Positions 48,032 through 60,372 of a stretch of 64,000 bases of DNA are shown piece by piece (position 1 is the stretch's first letter; the number at the start of each line of letters is the position of its first letter). This stretch comes from Desmodesmus armatus. Its lineage: Eukaryota; Chlorophyta; Chlorophyceae; Sphaeropleales; Scenedesmaceae. A program made the position numbers and the translations under genes. Location: contig VIIQ02000727.1 of assembly GCA_007449985.2 (NCBI GenBank), positions 24,966 through 88,965 of the forward strand, in the 5' to 3' direction. Under the pieces are notes generated by a model. That model was not told the DNA's origin, made no database searches, and saw only the letters and a list, made by a program, of their open reading frames with translations.

Positions 48032-50491
48032 TTCCGCTTGGTGCTGTGCTTCGAATGCCAGTGAGCGAACCCTCAGGCCACCCCTGGTGCAGGAACACCT
48101 ACTTAACGTACACCTCAGCTGTCATACTGTACGGTGTGGTGTCGGAGTGCTTGAACAGTGCAGGCTTGTGGAAGTACGAGCTCAGTTGCCGAATGGCATG
48201 GAGCGCTTGTTTCGGGTGCGAAATGTAAAAGATGGCATCACGATCAAACACTCATGAACACCAGAGGCGCTGAGGCGTGTACGAGCGCAATGTTCACTCA
48301 CTGTCAACCCCATGAAACCTTGACCTCGTTGCAAGAATCAATTGATTCCGCATTCTTACACTCATTTCAAGTGTACATTACGGTTCGTCATATTTCATCG
48401 ACTGACACCTCACTAGTGAGTATCTGAGTATCTGCGCAGGGCGCGGAGTATCGTTCCGGGGCTGATCACAACACCAGTGCTCAGTAGCAGCGGCCAAAGC
48501 CTAGAATTTGTTGACCTTCCGCATGTTGCATCGTTTCCAGGGACACGAGAGCCGTGGACGTGGAGGTGCCCAACATTTGAAGGCTTTGCAGCTTTTGGAC
48601 TGAGTGGTTCTCTGTTCAGCGCGTGCACCTCTGTCTTTCTGACTGTTGCTCCTACTGTTTTCACCTGTGGGCCTCTGCCCTTGGGGCCTCCAACCAGCAA
48701 TGGCAGTGCAGTACAGCTCAGCCATGATCAACATGATCTACACCTGGTCAGTAGTAGCACTCAATCTATACATGTACCGGTGCGATGCAAGCGCTTGGCC
48801 TGCTGCATGTGCAATGCAGCTAGACGCTGCAAGGAGAAACTTTTGAACACAGGCCGAAACCCAGCACCCTTCAAAGTACTCCATGGCGCAAGGGCAAATA
48901 CGTTTTTTTGCATCCCTGACTCACAGCACCATCACTTCCAGAACGCAGCAGCCACACGCCCCAAGGTTTACTCAACAGGGACGACGTGCACACTGCCCCT
49001 TGGCCCAACACACAGTCCAGGAACAGCAAAACCCACACAGCAAGCTGGTCCAACCCGTAAGAAAGGTTGTCAAAGGAGGTCCCACCACTGCGATCAGTCG
49101 CCCCCAACGAAGCTGGGTGCGTCAGGCTAGCACCTGAGAAAGCACCTTGCAAACACGCATTGCTTGCCAACACGCACTGAGCCAAAGCATTCGATATTGA
49201 CACAGATGTGCACATTAAGACGATGTGCACAGCACAGAGCAGCACACAGCACACACGGCACACCACGCGCTCAGTGCCCCCTGGGCTTGCGCTTCAGCAA
49301 GATAGTGTGCTTGACCACTCCTCCCCACTCTGACAACCCTGTCGACCCACTGACACACTGGACAAAACGAGTGCAGCAGCAGCAGCAACAGCAGCGGCAT
49401 GTCCTCCGCTGCCATGGACACACTTCGAGCCGCTCAAAGGGATAGGGCTTAGGCCTGCGACTTGACACGCCGTGCCAAGCTCTGTCAGCAATGAGCCTAC
49501 ATGCCTTCTTTTCCCCTCAAAAAGCTCCAGGGGGGGGGGGGGCACCGGGTGGCCACACACAACTAGCCGAGTGAACTCGACTGCCGGGGCTGGAGGCAAA
49601 GCCTCACCAATGAGGGACGCCGCACACCCTAGTAGGGCTGGAGAGCTTTGTAAACTGGCTGCTGCCTTCAGCCCCACTAGTGGCTGGCGTAAGCAGTCCG
49701 CAGTCAGCAGGGCTTCCTAGCCTAGGCTGAGCAACACAGGTGGACCTGCACATTCCAAGCCGGCTGATTCCAAGCCAGCTCAAAATGGGGACCTAGCTGC
49801 AATCACCAAATTCAAAACGGCGACTTGTGTCGGCCATGTCCGCAACACTGTGCGGCAAGCCACCCCCACCCACCATAGAGGGTGTGTGCAGGTTTTATGG
49901 TGCCTCAGAAATGTGATCTTGGGTGATTGAAAGCACGTCTGTACACCCATGACACACAGACACGCCGCTCGACACTACAAAACACAACAGCCGCAGCTGA
50001 GACAACCCTGAACAGGCAAACAACAAGCACACCCCCCCCCTCCCCAGAAACACCACAACACTGTTGCTGCCAAGCTGTCTTCTGCAGACAGCTAGAGCAA
50101 TATCTCGCAATCGTGCAAGCAGACTGACCAAGACGGTGGCGATGTCACACGATGAGCCACAACGCAAACCACTCTTCAAACTGCTGGCACTTGCGTGCTG
50201 CCCAAGTGCCTCTCATTAGTCATGCATCATTACTCATCCTGCGCAGCGCCACAACAACGCAGTGTCCTCCTAAGGGGACAACCTCAAGCGCACAGCAGCG
50301 GCATAGGTGCCTGTCACATACTGGCTGCTGCCGCCGCTGCTGCTGCTGCTGTGCTGCCGCTGCTGCTGACGAATGCCTCTACTACTGCTGGCTACCGCTG
50401 TGTGCCCAATGCATCAGCGCCGCAAAAGCAGGGTGCAGGCCTTCGCTGTGCTGCTGCTGCTGCTGCTGCTGCAGGCAGGCAGGCTGCTCTA
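48032..50491. other. Intergenic stretch between SBP and NXD1-like genes
   Basis: It contains the SBP promoter side and the 3' flank of the NXD1-like gene. A plus-strand frame of 217 codons (48477-49130) starts at GTG and has no motif or splice support. A short AT-rich patch is at 47640-47700, inside SBP intron 1. Nothing else is supported. Confidence 0.4.
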
Positions 50492-51209
50492 CTACTGTTG
50501 GCTGCTGCTGTGTGCCCAAGGCATCAGTGCCGCAAAAGCAGGGTGAAGGCCGCCACTGTGCTGCTGCTGTGGTGCTGCTTGGGAGGCAGCAGGGAGCTGC
50601 AGCCGCTGGGGCTCCTCAACCTTCATCTACGAGAGGGGGGGGGAGGGGGGATGTTCAGGACGGTGGGTGATTGAGTGTGTAGGGGGTGCGGGAAGGGGTG
50701 GTGGTGGTTCGGATGTGCTTGCAACAGAGACAATGCAGGTGTGTAGGGAGGGCAGGGGGCTGGGGCGGGGGGGGGGGGGGGGGGTATATGTGGTGCTGCC
50801 TGGGGGGCAGGGAGCTGCAGCCGCTGGGCTCCTCAACCTTCATCTGCAGTGCGTATTGGGGATGGGGGTTGGGGTGGGGTGAGTACGTTCTAGTGTCAAG
50901 CAGCGTGGGGTTGCAATATATACCCGAAGTTGTTTTGCACTGCACTCTCACCATCACACGCGCCTCAGGAAACCCAGGAACACAACACCGCCACCCATCG
51001 TTTCCAAAACCAAACTTGCATCCACATTCAACCAACACCCAAGGCTGCCTGAATTGGCATCAAACACCTTTTCAACTGCCCCCCCCCTGATCTGCACCCC
51101 CAAATCAAGCCTCAACACTCACCACCATGTCAGAGAAGGCCAGGCACACCAGCGGCTTGCCATTCAGCAGCAGATCCAACACTTCAGGGTGCTGCTGCTG
51201 CTGCTGCTC

Positions 51210-51246
<37 letters not shown>

Positions 51247-52337
51247 GCTGGCAGCAGCACCTTCATTGGGGCAACGGGCATAACGTTTGTCTGCAGGTCA
51301 CAACTGTACTGCAGCAGGGCGGGGTACTCCTGCGTACCCCCACTGCAGAACACAAAAGGAGCAGCAGAAGGCATGTGTGTGAGGGGGGATTGGGACATGA
51401 CGCGCTGCATAGCTGCATGATGTGTGCGTGGTTCATACATGCATGCGAGTGGTGTAGGCGTGGACCCAGACACCCCCCCCCCCCCCAGGGCAGACGCCCT
51501 GTGGGTGTACCCCTTTGCAAGCTCCCCTGGGCCCAACCACCCCCCCCCCCCCCCACACACCAACTAAAAGTCCCAAGTTCCACACCCACCTGAAACTGGG
51601 AAGGCCCAGCCTCATGTTCATGCGTGGCCCCAAAAACCCAGCAGCAGCCACAGACGGCACATGCGCACCCCCCACCCCCCTACACACACCACCCGTTCCC
51701 CTCGTACCCCCTTCACAAGCTTCATGTCTCAAGCCCAAACTGAGTCTCACCCTCCCCCCCCCCACCCACCCACACACACCACCACCACCACCACCACCAC
51801 ACACCCACACACCCCAACAAACAAGAACACACCCCACCACCTGAAGCTGGGTAGGCTCAGCCGCATGCGTGGACCCATGCCCCCACCCCCTCCCACGCAA
51901 ACACCGGGCCACCTTGCACGCATTGCCCCAAGCGTAAGCATTGCACCCCCCCCCCCCTCCTGAACAAATTCACACACAAAAGCCACACCCACCTGAAGCT
52001 GGGTAGGCTCAGCCGCATGCGTGGACCCATAAACCCAGCAGCAGCAACAGACGGCAGCTGCATCACCGCTACAGCACGATCCGCCAGACCCCTCCTGCCA
52101 GGCTGGACGTTCCGCAACTCCACAACCTCATTGCTGCTGCTGCTGCTGCTGCTGGTGGCGGTGGCAGTGGAGGTTGGTCGGTGCCACCAGGCGTTTTTGT
52201 GAGTGCTGCTGCTTTGTGTGAGGCTGTTGAAGGCTGCAAGGCGGGAGGGCAGGCCGACAGAGGAGATGCCATGGTCCCTGTACACGTACAAAAAGCAAGG
52301 GGGGAGGGGTAAGAGGTTGCATTAGTCATTCTGTGTG

Positions 52338-52411
<74 letters not shown>

Positions 52412-53339
52412 GGGGGGGGATAAGGCTGCAAGGCGGGAGGGCAGGCCAACTGAGTAGATGCCATGGTCTTGGTGGGAAAGGCGAATGGTGGGTGGGGGGG
52501 GGGGGGGGGGGGCGTGAGGGCGGGGGGGGGGGGGGTGAGGGCGAAGGGGGGCAGCAAGGGAGAGGGGAGGGGGGGAGACCAAGCAACAAGCGTGCGGATG
52601 CAATGCATGATTGTCAGCTGTCCCTGAGCTGCACGCACGCATGCATTCAAAACCAAGCCTCACAGTTCCACTCACCATCCCACACACGAGACCCACATAT
52701 CAGCGGTTAACACAAACACCCACCCTGCCTCGTTGTTGTCAACAAAGACGCGCTTGCATGTGCATGCGTGCGTGTGAGTGGGGGATGGGTGGAAGTAGTA
52801 GGCGGGGGGGGGGGCTGTTTGAAGCACACCTGATGCAGTGTCATAGTCACGCCCACGCACCTCGCTTCCTTGTTGTTGACAAAGACACGGGGAATGTGTG
52901 GGTGGCAGGGGGAGCGGGAGGGGAGGGGGGGGGGGGGGGGTCGACACACACCTGATGCAGTGTCATAGTCACGCCCACGCACCTTGCCTCCTTGTTGTTG
53001 ACAAAGACGCGAGCAGCCCATGCACAGGAGGTGGGGGGGTTCCACACCAGACCCGCCATCACCACACACTGCAGCACACAGCACAGCACAGCACGGCACA
53101 GCATACCCATTTTCAGCTGTGAGATTGTGAGCTGTGGGAGTCATCAAAAAACACGTGCACAACATCAAACACTGCATCCGGCAATGCAGCTGCAGCTGCT
53201 GCCGTGCGGCCCTAAAGTTCCCCCCCCCCCTCCGCTGCCAGACTTCGTCCGCTGCCGCTGCCGGCATTTCGTGTCTCCCTCCATCCTGCTGGATTTTGCT
53301 GCTGCTGCTGCTGATGATGATGCCGGTGCCTCCTGTCAA

Positions 53340-53386
<47 letters not shown>

Positions 53387-54484
53387 TGTTGCCCCCCCCC
53401 CCCCCCCCGCGCGCGCGTACGAGGTTCCCTCACCTCCTCGAATGCTCCTGCTGGGCTGTCCTCATAGCGGGCGAGGTACACCCCACCCAACGTGTAGCTG
53501 CAGCACACAACACACACAACATACATAGCAACCAATCAACCTCATAGTGCACACGGCACAAGACAAACATGAAACAATCCTTGTGTGTTAATCCATGTTT
53601 GAGGTGTGCAGCCTCTTGCGTGCTGATTCAGTTTGCTACAGCCGCAGCACATGCACAGGGAGCTGACACCTTATGACACTACGGCCGCAACTGCACACAA
53701 GCTGTATCAGCAAGCTGGCCACACTAAAGTACCCGGGCAACCTCGCAGCTTGTTCTCCCCCCCCCCCCCCCCCCCCCCCCCGTGTCCCTACGTTTCACCC
53801 ACAATGCCAGCCCATCGGGCCTTGCTCCCACCACTTACCCGAAGCACTCCACTAGCTTCAGCTCATCAGGCACATACTTGCGGGCCTGCAGGGGCGAAAC
53901 AGCAGCAACACAGCAGCACACTGTTACACGTATGTATATGACACAGCTGCTGTGCAACCCCACCCAGGGGAGGGTGGTGGTGGTGGTGGTGGTGGTGGTG
54001 GTGGTGGTGGTGGGGTTGGGTGGGGGGTGGGGTGGTGGTGGTGGTTGGGTTGGGTGGGGGGTGGGGTGGTGGTGGTGGTGGTGGTGGTGGTGGTGGTGGT
54101 GGTGGTGGTGGTGGTGGGGGGGGGGGGGCAGACTGAGGTCCAGTTTCATTCAGATGTCTCCGCTCTTGATAAATTAAATCACAGCAGTAGATCCCCTTTG
54201 AAGGAAATTTCCCCACAGATGCCTCATTGGTGCCTCTGTGCCAGTCTGCTGCAGCCTATCAGGTGCTGCACAGACGTTGCTGCTGCTGATGTTTGTAGTG
54301 TCATAGCTCCATGTGCAACCTCATCGACACACTACATCTCCATGCAAAGCTTTTTCCACTGCTGCACCAGCACCACTCGAGATCTACTGCTCTGCACTCG
54401 CCCACTGACCTCATCGGCCTTCACAAGCTGCAGCTGGTACAGAGCACGCCCCTTGAACGTCCACGGAGAACTGCCGTAACCCAT
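50492..54484 (-). CDS. NXD1: NXD1-like protein (neoxanthin-deficient 1 family, 303 aa)
   Basis: Family members are needed for neoxanthin accumulation in plants; the biochemical role is not settled, and the fold is acetoacetate-decarboxylase-like. Seven exons: 54484-54410, 53885-53839, 53497-53434, 53068-52983, 52277-51993, 51342-51123, 50626-50492. All have GT-AG sites, every phase matches, and the 912 nt close in frame. Diagnostic blocks in order: MGYGSSPWTFKGRALYQLQ, VPDELKLVECF, GYTLGGVYLARYEDSPAGAF, VVMAGLVWNPPTSCAWAARV, NNKEA-RDHGISSVGLPSRLA, FMGPRMRLSLPSF, EYPALLQYSCDLQTNV. The ATG at 54484 starts right at the conserved GYG..PW block; a longer transit peptide from an upstream exon is possible, and no chloroplast signal is visible. 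Algal features are Ser and Gln runs (exons 5, 6) and a Gln-rich C-terminus. Introns 3, 4, 5 and 6 carry extra copies of adjoining exon edges. Confidence 0.92.
50805..50850 (-). repeat. Extra copy of NXD1 last-exon start
   Basis: An ATG preceded by CACTGCAG repeats MKVEEPSGCSSLP, a one-base-deleted version of the true exon 7 start (MKVEEPQRLQLP at 50626). Use of this copy would change the frame after seven residues. Confidence 0.85.
51593..51890 (-). repeat. Extra copies of the NXD1 exon-5 end with donor
   Basis: Two copies of the exon-5 3' edge lie in intron 5, ending near 51593 and 51841, against the true end at 51993. They keep PRMRLSLPSF or RMNMRLGLPSF; the copy ending at 51593 keeps the GTGGGT donor, while that at 51841 has GTGGTG instead. 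Confidence 0.85.
52331..52408 (+). repeat. (TG)n microsatellite
   Basis: About 39 TG units with one C interruption, then a G run, in NXD1 intron 4. Confidence 0.95.
52425..52485 (-). repeat. Extra copy of the NXD1 exon-5 start
   Basis: About 45 nt repeat the acceptor side and DHGIYSVGLPSRLAA codons of exon 5 (true start 52277), then diverge. Confidence 0.85.
52720..52900 (-). repeat. Extra copies of the NXD1 exon-4 end with donor
   Basis: Copies of the RVFVNNKEA edge occur near 52729 and 52861 (true end 52983). The second keeps GTGCGTGGGCGTGACTATG after the exon edge, identical to the true intron start; spacing is about 122-132 bp. Confidence 0.88.
53976..54118 (+). repeat. (TGG)n microsatellite
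   Basis: Two long TGG arrays separated by a GGGTGGGG block, in NXD1 intron 1. Long open frames of Val, Gly, Trp, Pro or His across it are artefacts. Confidence 0.95.
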
Positions 54485-55493
54485 GCTGCTGCAAAGCAAC
54501 GCTCGGTAGATGTGTGCTCCTGACGCTGATTGATGGTGATGGATGGTTGGAGCACTTCTCGCCGAGCTGATGGCGAGATGCAGCGAAGATCAGCGGCACA
54601 CGACAGTTGCAGAGGTGACGTGAGGTGTATTTCTGATGTATTGAAGCGCACCTCGCTATCCTTGCTGCAACTGTACTGCTCTATGACAGTTATCCAGGTT
54701 AGCACAGCCAGCCTGGCAGGCCAGCGTTTGTTGTGCTGTTTCCTCAAAGTGTTTTGTTGCTCTGCTGGCAAGAGCAAGACGTCAGGAACGGATGAATGCA
54801 GTGTGCAGTCTGTCAGACAGGACTGGCACTGATGGACTCAGGAGTGGTCTCAGGAGTGGGGGGGGGGGGGGTCCAGATGATAATATCCTTTGCGGATACT
54901 TTCACCACTGGGCGGTAGTCTCCACCTCGGTGGATTAAGCGGTAGACACACCCGTCAGTTCTGCTGAGTGCCGTGGTGAAGCCAGCCTGGCAGCCTGTTG
55001 TTAATAAGATCGCAGAGGCTGAAGCTGCCGTGTCTGTCAACGAAAAGAAGTGGTTAAATGATGCATGTGCATGTGCAAATGCGGCTAGACAAGCTTCCAG
55101 CCTGGCAGCCTGCAGACAGCCGAGATATACCGTCTCTGCAGCCAGCGGCACAAATTCAACGAGTCACACCATCACATGCCTGGACCTTTGTACTTTTTGC
55201 GCACTTGATAAACCCTGTTTTGCCCTTTACCGGCGGCTGAAATCATCTCACCTGCTACCCCTACGACTGATAAGCTGCAAACTTTGTTACAAACCCAACA
55301 CCATGTCACCAAGCCTTTGGCAACTTGCACCGTCCATTCACACACCACACCACCACAACACATCTGACAGCACACCACACCACACTACTACCAGTCCCTC
55401 TGTGTATGGGCAGCAGGGGGTTCCCTAAATCCTGAAACCTGAAACCCTCAAACGTAAACCCTAGGGTGGTTAGGCGGAATGGCAGGCAACACC
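54485..55493. other. Intergenic stretch between two minus-strand genes
   Basis: It should hold the NXD1 promoter and the 3' UTR of the upstream gene. TTACA (TGTAA on the minus strand) at 55287-55291, about 200 nt past the upstream stop, is a possible polyadenylation signal. No gene is supported. Confidence 0.4.
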
Positions 55494-55712
55494 TCAAGCA
55501 GGTGACTTCAGCTGGTAGCAAATGAGCTGCGACTGCGTCAGCAGCAGCAGCAGCAGCGGCGGCGGCCCTGCTGCTGCTGCTGCTGCCACGGCGCCAGCTG
55601 CATTCTCGCCTCCAACACCAATGTTGCTGCTGCTGCTGCTGCTGCTGGGTAGCTGTAGCAGTCGGGCTCCAAGGATGGATTGGCCCTCTGGAAGCTCCAT
55701 GTCAACGATCTG

Positions 55713-55784
<72 letters not shown>

Positions 55785-57649
55785 TAGTGAGGGGTCAGAA
55801 TGCAGCAGTCAACAGGCGGGAGTGGGGCACGGGCCAAGAGGAGCAGGGATAGGGGGGGGGGCACAGGTCTTCTGCAGCTGCCGCCGCCGCTGCTGCTGCT
55901 GCTACTGTCAGTCCACCATGACACTATTGTTACGCCACCACTGCCACTGACGTGGCCATTCCAGCAACAGCATACCTGCTGCCCGCTCATTCATGCAGGG
56001 CATGCTCACTACCAACGGCCCACACACGTCCAAGTCATAGGAGTGGCACATGAGATCAAACCTCAAAACCCAGCCCCTGGTGCCCCCCTCACCTGCTGCT
56101 GCCCGTGTGTGTTGCCCTTGGGCACTTGTCCATAGAGATATGTGTACTTGGAGCCCTCAACTAGGACACAACAGATTGGGCTGGTGGAGCGTGGGGCTGC
56201 AGAGCAAAGGGGGGGGGGGTAAAGAGGGGGGGGGGGTGATATGTGGTGGTGGTGGGGGGGGTGGTGGTGGTGGTGGTGGTGGTGGGCGGGCGGTTGGGTG
56301 GTGGTGGTGGTGGTGATGGGGGGGGGGGGGGGGGCATACACGACCATGCGTGGGGCTGTACACATCACATGCTTGATGGTCGGCAGCAGCACAAATGTGG
56401 TAGGTGTACTTGGACCCCTCAACCAGGGCACAGCAAATCGGACTGGTAGAGCTTGGGGCTGCAGAGCAAAGGGGAGGGGGTTGTGGGGGGAGGGGTATTC
56501 GGATTTTGAGACATGGGTGGTGTGCGTGTGTGTGTAGGGGGGGGATTCTTTTGGTGAGCATGTGGTTGAGGTAGGTGTTCTCGGACCCTTCAAGTAGGGC
56601 CCAGCCAGCATATAAAACTGGTGGGGCCGGGGGCTGCAACAATGTACTGTACAATCAGGAGTAAAACCACACAACTACCCATTGGAACATTCTGTGGAAC
56701 AACAACCACAGAATGTTCCAATGGGGAGTTGGGTGACTTTACTTCTGATTGTACAGTACAGGGTGTGAGAGATTGCCATTCTCAGCACCTGCTGGCGGCC
56801 AGTGGTGTCAGTGACCCCTCGTCATGTGCTACCAACACCCCCAGTCCAACGGGCCCCTGGAACGAAATGTTACACGTACCCCCTGACCCCCCCACTGCCC
56901 CGCGCTCCGTGTAACAGCAGCGAACCCAGGCTGTTACACAGAACATCGTCCGTTTGGGGAGCCAACAAAAAGGCTCATTGGGCAAAAGCAACTCTGAACC
57001 AAAACAAAGTGACTAACCACACCAACCGTGTCAATGGTGCTGATGGTGTGGTGGCGGCGGGGGAGGAGGAGGAAGGGGGGGGGGGGGAGGAGGGTAAGTG
57101 ATACGACAAGCAGTGACACCACGCCAAACCATGCCGGCGTTCTTGGACCGCACGCACCCCAAACACACCATACACACAGGCTGAGAGACTGGCCGTCCCC
57201 CCTCCATCCCCTTGCCCAGAACATTCTTTAATTTGCCCACCTCCCCTCCCCCCTGTTCCTTGAGGCAACTCACCCAGCATAAGGTGCCGCTTCTGTGTTT
57301 TGCCAGCCACCACGTACGCAATAGCAGGCAGGAACGCAGCGTGCGTCACCACCAATCCTCCCTTGCTGCCACCGGACCCATCACCACCAGCTGCTATATC
57401 TGCTGCTGCTGCTGCTGTGCTGCTGAACCCTGCTGTCATCACTGCACAGTCAACATCATCTGTCAGTCCCAGAAGCAGTGTCGAGTCACTCCCCTGCCTG
57501 GCCCACTATCTGGCCCAGTTGCTGCTGCTGCTGCTGCTGCTATGAAGTTCACGTCACTCGCAGTGAAGCTCTCAGCCGCCAGCAGCTTGTGTGGCCCACA
57601 AGATGCCGTGCATTTCAGCAAGAACTTCCCAGCTGTTGTTTCACTTTGC

Positions 57650-57703
<54 letters not shown>

Positions 57704-59349
57704 CTGGTGTTGCTGCTGCTGCTGGGTGCATCTGCTGGGCCGTACAGTAGAATATCTACTGCTGGTTCGCTGCCCCCTGAGCCAAGGTCCCCTGGTCCCG
57801 ATTCCTTGAAGACGTCGCTCCACTGCTGCTGGGGCAAGTCACCTGCGGTGAGCGCCGGGGAGGGGGGGGGGGGGGGTTGGGTGGGTGGGTGTACGGACGG
57901 AGAGGGGGGGGGGGGTATTTGTAGGGATGGGCCAAAGCGTATGCGTATGTACGTACGTATATTTTCCGTATGCGTATATATACGTATATTATACGTATGT
58001 GCTCCCAGATGGCCGACAGTTACAGTGGCAGTTACGGTTTTCAGACTATGCAGATTTCAGCTGCATATCGTAAGGGATGCTTCTTTGAAATACGTTTAAA
58101 TAATTAGGCAACTTTAGTTTGCCATACTGTTTGAATGCATTAGTCCGCAACCCCAACTTCGGGATTCGCATCAACCGTCGACCCACCGGGAGGGTGGAAT
58201 TGTGGTGCTGTGGGCGCGCGCTTGACCGCGGAAACAATACAATAGTTGGAATAACACTTTATAAGATTACATGATAACCAAAGGCATAGCGCCAGCCTGC
58301 AGTCTTAACAGTGACTTCCCTGACAACCCCCTGAAAACATACGCTTGACATACTAGTATATATACGGATACGTATGTAACATACGTATATATACGTAAGT
58401 GAAAAGCAGCCACATACGGTTTGGCCCATCCCTAGGTATTTGTCTCGTTCGGCATCCCTAGAGGGCGGGGACTCCTTGACACATTGCTCCACTGTTGCTG
58501 CGGAAGGTTGCGTACAGGTGTTGAGGGGTACGTCCACATATGTTGAAAGTGTGAGTGACTTTGAGCAGGGCGTGCGAGCTATGTCTTCGTGTGAGTGGGT
58601 GTCCGGGAGGGGGGGGGAGGGACCTGTGTCACGCTTCATGGGGTTTGGAAGGTGCTTGTTTGCAAGTGCAGGTGATGGTGAGTCTCTAACTCCTTAAAGA
58701 CATCACTCCACTGCTGCTGGGGCAGGTCACCTGGGGGGGGGGGGGGGGGGGCAGGGCAGGTTGGCGGGGGCATGAGGCGCCCAGAGAGAGAGGGGGGGGC
58801 GCAACCAGTGAAGGAGGGCCATGTAAGAGCGCTCACATCTCACAATGCAGAGGGGCAAGGAGGTTGTGCCATTTGCAGAGAGGCAGGAGCTGCGCCCGAT
58901 TCCTTGAAGACGTCGCTCCACTGCTGCTGCGGCAGGTCACCTGGGAAATGCGGAGCGCCCGCAGGAGGGGGGGACTTATTGTGTGTGGTGAAGGGTGTTG
59001 TGAGTACAATGCCGTGCCAAGCAAGCCCCCCCCCCTCCCTTGCCAGCCTCTCTAGATGCCGATCCAACAGCCCAGCATCCCAAATCTCTGCAACAACCAG
59101 TTTTGACGTGATATACCACCTGATGTCAGTTTGAAACGCATGCCTGCACCCCACCCCCCCCAACCCACCTCGGATACAACTCACCTACTTCCATTTCAGA
59201 CGTGTATTTGGCCAGCCTGGCAGCAGCAGCAGCAAATGTGCGTGGGTCAACATCATCGTCATCATCATCACACACCATGCCTTCACCACCACCATTTGCT
59301 GCTGCTGCTGCTGCTGCTGTGGTGGCGGCGGGACCACCTGTACCATTCA

Positions 59350-59389
<40 letters not shown>

Positions 59390-60337
59390 GTCTGTGTCCA
59401 TAGGTGCAGCAGTATGGGGTGGCTCTGGTAGGCCCAGGGCAACAGCCAACTGCTGCTTGTAGCCTGCATATCAGCAGCAGCAGAAGCAGCAGGGGGGGGG
59501 GATGGAGCCGGGGCATACAGCAGTAGTAGTCAGGATGGCTGCGGTCATACCAGGGCAACAGACACCGCCATCTGCAGCCAACAACCTTCACAAATACCCG
59601 CCCCCCTCCCCCTGCACACACACAGCAAGCTGAAAACATTGACACTGAAACCATTGACACTGAAACCATTGACACTGAAACAACCGGCACCATCACCACT
59701 ACCATCCACACACCTGTAGGCAGCTCTGAGTCTTCAAGTGCAGGCTGCCCCACCATCCAATGTTGATGCAATTCTGTTGGCCCCCTTTATCATTACGCCA
59801 CAGCGTAATGATAAAGCAAGCTGCCAGCACTCACCTCTCGCTACTGCCCAACACGTGCAAGACCCCCCCCCCTGCCCGCACGTGGGCCGCTACACACATC
59901 ATCATGCCTTGTCCTGAATATACAACTAACCCTGACCCCCACCCCCATCCACACACTGTAGGCAGCTCTGCGTCTTCAAGTGCTGGCTCCCCCACCATCC
60001 CATGTGACTGTCACTCTGATGCCCTCAGCTGCGACGTAATGATGAAGTATGCTGCTAAAACTCACCTCCCCCCCCCCTCCCCCGCTAGTGCCCAACACGT
60101 GCGAACCACCCCCCTCTCCTCCCCATCCCAAACCCCCCACCCCACGGGCCGCTACACGCATCATGACGCTTTGTCCTGAACATTACCCCCCCCCCACACA
60201 CACACATACCTGCAGGCAGCTCTGAGTCTTCAAGTGCAGGCTCCCCCACCAACAACACCTCATCAGTAGCAGCAGCAGCAACAGCAGCAGCAGGAGGCCT
60301 CTTGACACCAGCAGCAGCTGACAGTCAAGCACCTGCA

Positions 60338-60372
<35 letters not shown>

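Noticed and set aside
48477..49130. 217-codon plus-strand frame
   Set aside because: It starts at GTG and has no motif, no splice context and ordinary composition; length alone is weak evidence in GC-rich DNA.
53782..54216. Frames of poly-His/Pro, poly-Val/Gly or poly-Trp
   Set aside because: They translate (TGG)n and G runs in an NXD1 intron.
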